Positions 55,928 to 64,000 of a DNA stretch of 64,000 nucleotides are shown in pieces. Position 1 is the stretch's first letter; each line of letters starts with the position of its first letter. The notes under the pieces were generated by a model. The model was not told the DNA's origin. It was given only the letters and a program-made list of their open reading frames with translations, and made no database searches. The DNA comes from Epiperipatus broadwayi (taxonomy: Eukaryota; Onychophora; Udeonychophora; Euonychophora; Peripatidae): positions 6,571,845 to 6,635,844 of the forward strand of contig JAQFVV010000027.1 in assembly GCA_028023455.1 (NCBI GenBank), written 5' to 3'. A program made the position numbers and the translations under genes.

Positions 55928-56301
55928 TACTAGCGCTATAAATGCATAAACACAGAGCTAATATTTAATATCTTATTAAACCATAGGCTGAGCGCTATCG
56001 AGAGTCATAGCTCTCATAATCATAGCTCTTTGTGAAGTGACTGATTATCTAATGTTATGCAAATCTATGCAAAGTTCAAGTATTCCATTTCCTGGATATA
56101 GAATAACATGTTTTCTTTCTGTTAATGGTGTTATTGCCAATTGGAATACTTGAACTTTGCATAGATTTGCATAACATTAGACAATCAGTTACTTTACAAA
56201 GAGCTATGATTATGAGAGCCATGACTCTCGAAAGCGCTCCACCTATGGTTTAATAACATATTAAATATTAGCTTCATGTTTATGTGTTTATAGCACTAGT
56301 A
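55928..56301. repeat. 374-bp fold-back element, arms ~160 bp
   Basis: The left arm (tactagcgctataaa, attaaaccatagg, cgagagtcatagctct, gcaaatctatgcaaagttc) is mirrored almost base for base by 56138-56301, around a loop of about 45 bp. One arm of the same family lies at 40988-41125. Confidence 0.92.
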
Positions 56302-56639
56302 TTGACTTCTAATTTAGTAAAAGAATAACAGTTTATTTACAGCAAGCAGTAAAATAATAACTGATTAATGAAATACTAAAGAAATAAGAATTAATATGTG
56401 CTAATTGCATAAGTGTTTACACTTATGATGATGCTAAACAACGGACTCATTTCTCATAATTAAGGAAAAAATATGTATTTATTAATTTTATCTAAATAAA
56501 TAGAAAAATTAATAAATAATCTTTAGCTTATTAGAATTTGTTACTATAGCAAATATTAAGTTATTTAGATGACCTTTAACTAATAGCTGTTTATAATTTT
56601 GAATAATTGTTAGGATTTTTTCCTTAATTATGTATATAT
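56302..56639. other. AT-rich sequence without recognised feature
   Basis: Nothing recognisable. Confidence 0.45.
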
Positions 56640-57260
56640 CTAATCATTTGTCCTTAACAGACATATATACATTAATGTTTTCCTGAAGGTTTATGATGGT
56701 GGGGTTTTAGTTGTATTTATATATTGGACTATTTCCATCATCTAATATAAGTATATTATAATGTCTTTAGAAAAATTTAACTTTATTTAAATATTCCAAA
56801 TACATTCAACTGTTAGTTATACTACACAGGTTAGTATATGCACAATGTTTTGGGAGGTATTAATCTCTCCTCTTCTTCTGGTGTTTCTGGCCTGACCAGT
56901 GATAGTACTAGCATGGGAAACAAACCCAGACCCTTAGATTCTTGAGTATTGAATTTTAAGGTAACACTCTAACCAACTGAGCTATGCTGCCAAAGGCCAC
57001 AGTCAATAGAAATTTCATATACTTATCTATGAGGTTCCTCCTGATTTCTCCACTTTTTTATTAAGAGCAAAATTGATTAGTGGTTTCCATGTATTATGTA
57101 TAGTCACACTAGGGTGGCTTAGGGGATTTTTTGCCATTGTCATGTGAGCAGCTTTTTTAAATTTTCTTCTTTGTACCTTTTCTTCTCTATCCAATATTTT
57201 TGTATTTTCACAATTGAACATATGTTCATTGATATATACATGGTCTGCTATCTTAGACAT
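56640..57260 (-). mobile_element. Penelope-like 3' end: C-terminal ORF plus tRNA-like module and 3' region
   Basis: The minus frame 57260-57027 reads SKIADHVYINEHMFNCENTK, ILDREEKVQRRKFKKA and a stop after EKSGGTS. ADH-x...H-x...NTKILDRE...RRK is the Penelope-like C-terminus. Downstream on the minus strand comes a tRNA-like block (56991-56909), then a region ending near 56640. A diverged second copy with identical layout lies at 60340-60910. Confidence 0.65.
56909..56991 (-). other. tRNA-like module (A and B box) inside the Penelope-like 3' end
   Basis: Minus strand: ggcagcatagctcagttggt (tRNA 5' half with A box), a long middle with gagtgttac, and ctgggtttgtttcccatgc (B-box-like). The middle does not fold as a normal anticodon arm, so it is not a working tRNA gene. 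Confidence 0.65.
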
Positions 57261-57964
57261 TAAGCACTCTTTTTAAATACATATATTAATACAATTTTAA
57301 GATGAAATTTAATGATTGGTAAGGGTAATGAAGTATTCAATATCCACAATCTAGTTATCTATCTCTGAAGCAACAATTCCAAAAATATTTAGAATTTATT
57401 CCACTACATAATCACTATAAATTATCTGTAAAGTATTTGGTATGTTAATTCATCTTTAGATGATTATCATACAACATACTATTCTGCAGTACTGGTCTCG
57501 TTAGCAACATGTATAAAAAACCTCAAATACCACTAAATATTAATTTCCAAAGGATTTATCCGATTTTATTGGCATAATTTCCATTTTATTCATTATAATG
57601 CATTATAATCCTTAGACACATGGAATATACATGTAAGCACTACATGAATTTAATAAAGGTTTTGTCACCATGCATAAGATAAAATGACACTAATAGATAT
57701 CATCGAGATATAGTAATAGGAGTGTGAGATATCAAAATTTTGACGTTCTTCAAGACATAACTTTCCAGTATTTTTAAAGCATTGGTATTATCTTAATTTC
57801 CTTAGCAATATTATTGATTTATTCATAGATATTTATACTGCACTTTAGGTATTCACATATATATGTACTTAAATGGAAATAAGTATTTCTTGAGATCTTT
57901 GGTGAAAAGCAAATAATAGATATTCTAAAATGCAATGTTAATTGCATTTCGACTGGTAGAAAGC
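57261..57964. other. AT-rich sequence without recognised feature
   Basis: Nothing recognisable. Confidence 0.45.
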
Positions 57965-58066
57965 TTTTTTTTCTCATGTGTCATAGCATCAGCCGGGAAG
58001 CGAACCCGTTAACCCGGGACAACCGCTTGTAAAGCAGCTGTCACTGACCTCTCGATCACTAATATC
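57965..58066 (-). mobile_element. tRNA-headed SINE, same family as 17384
   Basis: Minus strand: gatcgagaggtcagtgac, anticodon arm ctgctttacaagcgg, gggttcgcttcccgg (B box), gatgctatgacacatgag and A run. Well preserved. Confidence 0.85.
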
Positions 58067-58291
58067 TATCACCGTTTGATATGCTTGCAATGATGTCTTG
58101 AAAATTTATTGAGCTGTATTATTATAAGTAGATTTTTAGAATATCAATTATGAGCACATATATAAATAGATTAATTAATACGTATAAAAATGTAACCTAT
58201 TATTTTTATGGGAATCTACTGAAATATACATATATAAAACAAAATTGTTATTTTGGCAAGATGTTTTTTTAAAAACTGAAATGTTTTAAAC

Positions 58292-58387
58292 CTTTTTTTT
58301 ATATATATATGTCAAAGCGTTGACCGGGAAACGAACCTGGGCCGGCTGCTTGGAAGGCAGCTACGCTAACCGCTAGGCCACTTGGCA
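58292..58387 (-). mobile_element. Short SINE with tRNA-Gly(TCC)-like head
   Basis: Minus strand: ggcctagcggttagcgtagc, ctgccttccaagcag anticodon arm with TCC, aggttcgtttcccggtcaac (T arm) and a gctttgacatatatat tail. The acceptor 5' side is altered, so the two ends no longer pair; a SINE rather than a gene. Confidence 0.8.
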
Positions 58388-58504
58388 ATATTTTTTTTAA
58401 AAAAAATACTAAATCTTACTGCATATTGTTTTGTATTAAAGAAATAAAAATGGATGGTCAACTTATTCTTAATATGCATAATAAAATAAAACGAGTTAAA
58501 ATGT

Positions 58505-58606
58505 CAAGTGTTGTTAGCAGAGAGGTCATCGCAACCGCCTTGCAAGCAAGTAGTTGGTTGCAGACGGTTGTGGGTTCGCGTCCCGGCCGATGCTATGACA
58601 TGGGGG
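58505..58606 (+). mobile_element. tRNA-headed SINE, variant
   Basis: Plus strand: gcagagaggtcatcgcaacc, cgccttgcaagc, a longer variable region, gggttcgcgtcccggccg and gatgctatgacatggg. The A tail is not preserved. Confidence 0.75.
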
Positions 58607-59027
58607 TGTTGTTTTGATTTCAAGATGTCACTCATTACTTATCGGGACTTATGTATATCGCTGTTTTGTTATAAGTAAACGTATGCATCCTTTTAAATTT
58701 GTAAATAACTTTCAAAGAAGTTAATATCTCATTATCTTAAAAGATAAAGGAAATAGATCGTAAATTGTTTTGTATTCTAAAATGTTGACAATAAATCTTT
58801 TAAAAATAGATAAAACATTATGGGGAATCTTGTTAAAGATAATGTATATGTATAGTAAAATTAGGAAAATATCAACTGGCGGTTCTAACAATCAATAATC
58901 CCACGAAATAGTGATCTGAAACCTTATTACAAAAAAAAAAAATTAATAATAAGTTTGTATGTGTGGTGACACATGGTCAGGTTGGACCAATATGGCGCAA
59001 TATGTAATGTTACATGCTATTGTTGTT

Positions 59028-59130
59028 GTTTTTTTTTTTTTTATGTGTCAAGCCGTCGGCCGGGAAGCAAACCCCGAGACAACTGCTTGAAAGCAGTTGT
59101 GCTAACCACTCGGTCACCAACGCTTGTCGT
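59028..59130 (-). mobile_element. tRNA-headed SINE with perfect 13-bp target duplication
   Basis: The word tgctattgttgtt flanks the insert at 59015-59027 and 59131-59143. Minus strand: caagcgttggtgaccgagtg, gttagcacaactgc, a Gly-like arm with one base lost (ctttcaag), gtttgcttcccggccg, ttgacacataa and A run. Confidence 0.88.
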
Positions 59131-59159
59131 TGCTATTGTTGTTTAACGACATTTCTTGT

Positions 59160-60060
59160 AATTTTAAACCGAATGATTGATTGAAAATATATGCACTTTC
59201 ATTCAACATTTTCATAATATTTTAAGCGAATACATCATGAAAGTGATATTAAAATATACATTTATTTGCCGTTATGCTTTTGGGGGTGAAAATAAAAACA
59301 ACAAAATCAGTAAATTGGAACTGTACCAGTTATCATATATATATAAATTTATAGAGAAATTCTATTTATTCAATCAATTTTCTTCCGCTTTGATAGTATT
59401 TTAGGTATCACATGACCAAAAGTGAAAGTTTTCGTGTTATTTCTGAACAAATAATAGTATTTTTAAATCTATTCACTTTATTTTCTTGCTTTTATCATTA
59501 AATAATTTGTCTATTTTAATGTACGTTGTGTTTTATTACTAGGTTTGACTATTCCCTTCTGTCTTGTGTATGAAGCCTTGTTGTTTTTTAATAATATTTA
59601 TTTGATTTTCATATATTATCGTCATTTTAAATCTATTTACCACCCTTGACCACGATTGCATCTTTAATAAGCACAAAATACATTTCTCTCATTTTCTAAT
59701 TTTAACTAGCAAGCAGGTGTATATAAATAAGTATATAGCATAAAGAACTAGTCATTCACAAAGAATAATGACGTTACTCATAAATTTATCATTATTTTTG
59801 GTCTAAATAATCTATATTTAGATTTAATGATTTATTATCTAATTTCTTCAAATGCAGTATGGACTAATCTATATTCGTCATTCATTACCTTCTTTCATTT
59901 AAAAACTGATAAGTGATATATGTTTATGAAATTCTAATAATTTTAATGAACACTTAAATAGTTTTATGACTTATCAAATATGTAATGATAAGAATATAAA
60001 CATATTTGCGAAACAAACATGTTCAAATATGTGAGTAGGATAATTTACTAACTAGATTTT
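59160..60060. repeat. Segment duplicated in diverged form at 61030-61560 and 63465-63790
   Basis: 59160-59600 matches 61030-61460 (gcactttcattcaacatttt, tttatagagaaattctattt and more in order). 59740-60060 matches 63470-63790 (aaatttatcattattttt, tgatttattatctaatttct). Copies are well diverged, so this is an old duplication or a large unnamed repeat. Confidence 0.75.
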
Positions 60061-60300
60061 CAAAGAATCATTTAAATGAAGTTGTAAATAATGTCACCTT
60101 TTTATTACCTCAATGCCAATCTATTTTGACATATAAAAGATGATGTAAAAAAAAGATGGGCATTATTTATAAGTACATTTAAATGATTTTACGAGAATCT
60201 AGCTTGTGAATTATTTTTAAAAAATGTATTCAGGTTTGTGTCATAAATAGATTTCTATTCTTAACGTTAGATATTTGATAAGCCTTAAAATTACTTACAT
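59965..60300. repeat. Fold-back family C, full copy
   Basis: Left words gacttatcaaatatgtaa, aaacatatttgcgaaacaaa and ctagattttcaaagaatca are mirrored at 60170-60300 (gattttacgagaatctagc, agatatttgataagcc). Arms are about 150 bp and diverged. Confidence 0.7.
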
Positions 60301-60339
60301 ATTTTTTAAAATCGTTAATCTATATTAATATTGAAACTA

Positions 60340-60910
60340 TAACCAGGTTTTCCTGAAGGTTTGTGATGATATTTTAGTTGCAGGTATATATTGGAGTATT
60401 TCCATCATCTAATATTAAGTATTGAATGTCTTTAAAAAATTTAACTTTCTTTAAATCTTCCAATTATATTTAACTTTTAATAGTAGCATACAAGTTAATA
60501 TATGCATAACATTTTGAGAGGTATTATTCTACCCACTTCTTTATGGATTGCTGGCCTAACCAGTGCTAGCATGGGGATCGAACCTGGAGCCTTAGATTTT
60601 TGAGTATAGAATTTTAAAGTAGTGCTGAACCAACTGAACCATCCCACCAAAGGTAACAGTCATAGACATTTTACACACATATCTATGAGGTTCCTCCTGA
60701 TTTCTTCACTTTTTCCAAAGGGCAGGGTTGATTAGTGATTTCCATACATTGTGTATAGTTATACTAGGTTGATGTATGGGATTATTCATCAATGTCATGT
60801 GGCTTCTTTGAATTTTTTTCTTTGTACTTTTCCCTCTCTATCCAATACTTTTGTATTTTTCCAATTGAACATATGTTCATTGGACATACATGATCTGCTA
60901 TATTAGACAC
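60340..60910 (-). mobile_element. Second copy of the Penelope-like 3' end with tRNA-like module
   Basis: This aligns by eye over its whole length to 56640-57260, including aacatatgttcattgg, gaggttcctcctgatttct and the tRNA-like block at 60566-60648 (minus strand ggttcgatccccatgc as B box). The ORF is disrupted. Confidence 0.65.
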
Positions 60911-61029
60911 ATCTGGTTTCTCTCTTCTAATCATCAGTTTGTGTTCTTGCAATTACTTTTCAATGAGGTATATATTGATGAGGTAGTCACTTCATTGAAA
61001 AGGGATTGCATATAATGTTGGTGCCATCA

Positions 61030-61560
61030 TTCTTGTAATTTAAAACCAAATGATTAATTGAAAATGTATGCACTTTCATTCAACATTTTAAAAATATTTT
61101 AAGCTAATACATCATGATAATAATAATATTATTAAAACTTAGACTTATTTGCCAGTATACGTGTGGAAATGTAAATAAAAACTGCAAAATTAGTAAATTG
61201 GAATTATGGCAATGACCATATGTATATAAATTTATAGAGAAATTCTATTTATTCAATAAATTTTCTTTAGTTTTTATAATATTCTAACTATTACATAACC
61301 AAAAGTAAACGTGTTCATATTATTTCAATGAATAATAATATTTTTTAATATATTCTCCTTTTTTTTGCTTTTATTATCATATAATTTTTCCATTTTAATG
61401 CACTTTCTGTTTTATTACTAGATTTGATTATCTCCATCTCTCCTGTGTATAAAGATTTTTAATTTCTTAATAGTATTTTCCTGCTTTCCATTCATTATTG
61501 TCATTTAAAATTTATATACTACCCCTTTCCTGTTTTCTGATTCTAACTCACAGGTTTATA
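61030..61560. repeat. Diverged copy of 59160-59700
   Basis: Matching landmarks in order are given under 59160-60060. Confidence 0.7.
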
Positions 61561-63266
61561 TATATTGTAAGTAACAAATCTGTTAGCAGTTGGAATTAGT
61601 TATATTACAAAGCTGCGTGAAAAAAAAAAGTTTAATAAAAAACTCATCACCAAAATTAAAAATAAATATGTAAACTGCCTAAAAAATTAAAAGAAAAGTT
61701 AGTTTATGCTTCTAATCATGTTAGTGAATATTTTCTAAAGTTATTTTGTAATAGGAGAAATAATAGAATCATAAAGTGCACTATAAGAAAAGAAAGAAAA
61801 ATTGTTTTGATACATGCAAGAAATTTGAATTGCATAGTTGTAGAAATCTGGAGCACTTTGGATTTTTTCTCTTTTATTTTTCTCTGAATGATTCTTGGTT
61901 AAACAACTTGTGAGCTACTAGGATAAATTTTATGGCAAGTCTAGAAATGATATTAAAATTTTGGAATTAATTATATTTTATATGTAATCATTTAAAATTT
62001 AAATACCAGCAACAATGTTGTCTTTTTTCCTTTGCTAACTAATGTGAACAAAAAAAAAGAAAGAAAATAAAATTTTTTTTTTCCTTTTGTTTATTTATGT
62101 ATCAAATCGTAACATATCTCTAAATTTGTTTCTATGTGACGAGAAAGGAATAAAGAAAATGTTTTCCAAAAAACATGTTGACGTAAGGAAATGGGTCAAA
62201 TCTTGTAACTAGCTGAAGATAAATTCATCATTTGGTAACATGTTGAACAACATTAAGTAGGGATAAATAGGTCTGAAACATGCAACTAAAGCATTCCAGT
62301 TCATGCAGTCCAATGTGTGGCTAGATAACTAAAAATCACACCAGCCAAAACATCACAGTTGAATCCAGAATCTAATTCTGAAGTTCACCAAAACCAATCA
62401 ATGCCTGCCTTAATAATGGCATGAATGAAGAAATGAACAGTGTCATAAGGAATATCCAAGACCTATTGATACTATATCTTATGTAACAATCAATTCTGCT
62501 GTTTTTGCTCTCTAACACCACCAATGCCTAAGGAGAAAAACTACCATCTTTGGAGGACAATGAAAAAATCCAGAAATCTATTAAAAGAAGGATATATGCA
62601 GAAAACCATAGTTTGAAACTGTTTAATTATTTCACATGATAAGATCTTATCATTATAAATATTATAAGACCTTAAACTTAAATTAAAAATATTTTTATTA
62701 CTATTATATTTCATATTTTGTATGCGTGTGTGAGTATATAGCCAACAGTTTTATATATTACAGTTAATAAATTGTTTTTTAATAATTCATTTAGTTTGTG
62801 TTTGCTTATCTAACTCAATCCAAACGTTATTCTTTTAACATTTAATATGCTAACAATATCCACAATTCTGAAAAATCATGCAATCCAATGGGATAGTGGT
62901 AATAATTTGTAAATGATGATGATGATTGGCATTAATAAATTTGCCAAAAGAAACTGTCTATTCAGAAGATTTCACCTTTAAGATTCATTTTTTAAAATTT
63001 ATTTTATTGAAACTGAAAAACAAATAAAATACTTTGGAGGTGGGGGGACGACTTGTACTCATGTTATAAATCATCATCATCATTTTGGTTAATATTATTA
63101 TATACTTGAATTTAATCATTTTATTTCAATTTTATTAATTATTCATCTTTTACCTAATATAAATATTTATTTGAATCAAAATTTACCATACATATTTAAT
63201 AGTAAGGAAACCAAGTCAAATATCATGTGACTTAATTAGCTTGTATTTACAAATGTAATATAACAA
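61561..63266. other. Sequence without recognised gene
   Basis: A C- and G-richer block at about 62260-62600 has no readable ORF. The remainder is AT-rich. Confidence 0.4.
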
Positions 63267-63267
63267 G

Positions 63268-63364
63268 CATGCTAATGGCTTTGAACAAGCTTTTTCGATA
63301 AATGCCATAAGAGAAAGCATTTAAAATCTCTATCGGAAAAGCTTGTTTAGAGCTATTAGCATTC
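63268..63364. repeat. 97-bp inverted repeat
   Basis: catgctaatggctttgaaca and agctttttcgata on the left are mirrored by tatcggaaaagct and gtttagagctattagcatt on the right. Confidence 0.82.
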
Positions 63365-63464
63365 TCATTGTATAATACACATTTAATATATCATTGTATA
63401 CCTTTGGTTTTTGGTTCAAACCTGTTTACTGTTTCATATCCACTGGTAGAATATATTATCAAAA

Positions 63465-63803
63465 AGAACCATATACTTCACAAAGACTAATAATGTTATT
63501 CTAAATTTATCATTATTTTTGAACTAGACAATAATCTATATTTATTTTGAATGATTTATTATCTAATTTCTGCAAATATGGTATGGACATAATATACATT
63601 CTGTCATTCCATATCTTCTATCATTTAAAAACTCACAAGTGATATATGTATTTGAAATTCTAATAATTTTAATGAGCACATAAATAATTTTATGACTTAT
63701 TGAATATGTAATGCTAAGGACATAAACATATTCACAAAACAAACAAGTTTAAATATGTGAATAAGATAATTTACTAGCTAGATTTTCAAAGAATCATTTA
63801 AAT
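63465..63803. repeat. Diverged copy of 59740-60080, cut by a family B element
   Basis: The copy includes the left arm of fold-back family C and stops at 63803, where the family B element starts. Confidence 0.7.
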
Positions 63804-64000
63804 GAGCTTATGAGCACAGACTTTCACACAACCCACCACTCTCCACTCTATCTAATAACTCTGATACACCCAAACACATATATTGAAAAGATAAATAAAC
63901 ACCCAAACACATATATATTGAAAAGATAAATAATCGCCAATAGACGTATTTCATGCTAAACCAGCAATCATCAGTTGGTCCAGATTATCATCTCTACACA
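63804..64000 (-). mobile_element. Family B element, left arm, running off the window
   Basis: atgagcacagactttcacac starts the arm. An internal duplication of about 38 bp (acacccaaacacatatat and the following ttgaaaagataaata, twice near 63866-63930) precedes the ribozyme. The rest lies beyond 64000. Confidence 0.8.
63924..63992 (-). ncRNA. Hammerhead ribozyme motif (family B, U10.1 subfamily)
   Basis: Minus strand: CTGATGA (complement of 63968-63974), TTGCT...AGCAT, GAAA (complement of 63949-63952), cleavage base A, TTGG pairing with CCAA. Core bases are intact; the foot of stem II is a T-T mismatch as in 26622, which suggests an inherited subfamily feature. Confidence 0.72.

Overview
The window is AT-rich, intron-rich DNA from a metazoan, almost certainly an invertebrate. 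Evidence is the GT/AG-split exons of a conserved animal gene, several LINE lineages, Penelope-like element relics, short tRNA-headed SINEs and hammerhead ribozyme motifs in repeats. I could not fix the phylum from the sequence.

The only host gene I can support is a plus-strand orthologue of FAM221A (FAM221/DUF4475, cysteine-rich, function poorly known). Five exons at 6002-6175, 8360-8547, 15058-15267, 48028-48123 and 52825-52901 join in one uninterrupted frame of 248 codons plus one split codon. The short first coding exon is not recognised, and either a last coding exon lies outside or the gene ends by read-through at 52911-52913. Introns are 2.2, 6.5, 32.8 and 4.7 kb, so nearly everything else is intronic or flanking repeat.

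Repeats fall into layers. (1) A LINE called LINE-B here, with an FADD reverse transcriptase and a C-terminal Cys/His knuckle, has seven to eight copies in both orientations, including a head-to-head pair at 30860-33075. (2) RTE-type LINE fragments carry (TGA)n-like tails; one has the inverted 5' part typical of twin priming (21661-22580). (3) Penelope-like C-terminal coding relics occur at 12063, 48960, 57027 and 60690. (4) tRNA-headed SINEs cluster at 58-59.1 kb, two with perfect 13-bp target duplications. (5) There are many fold-back elements and short minisatellites.

The most interesting system is two families of short inverted-repeat elements, named A and B here, whose arms carry hammerhead-type ribozymes. 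Family B has the type I core (CUGANGA, 5-6 bp stem II, GAAA, very short palindromic stem III, NUH cleavage site, matching stem I). Two B copies are flanked by 12- and 17-bp direct repeats, which points to retrotransposition. The copy at 38241-38306 has a fully intact core. Family A carries a different hammerhead-like motif with a GUC cleavage triplet and an unusual A-A pair at the base of stem II. With Penelope-like relics alongside, these resemble retrozymes or non-autonomous Penelope-like elements, but in an inverted-dimer arrangement that may be undescribed.

Layout: 0-6 kb LINE and minisatellite DNA upstream of the first visible exon; 6-15.3 kb three exons among A/B elements; 15.3-48 kb the giant intron, packed with LINEs, A/B elements and a very AT-rich 41.1-46.3 kb block with few recognisable repeats; 48-53 kb the last two visible exons; 53-64 kb SINEs, Penelope-like relics and diverged segmental duplications.
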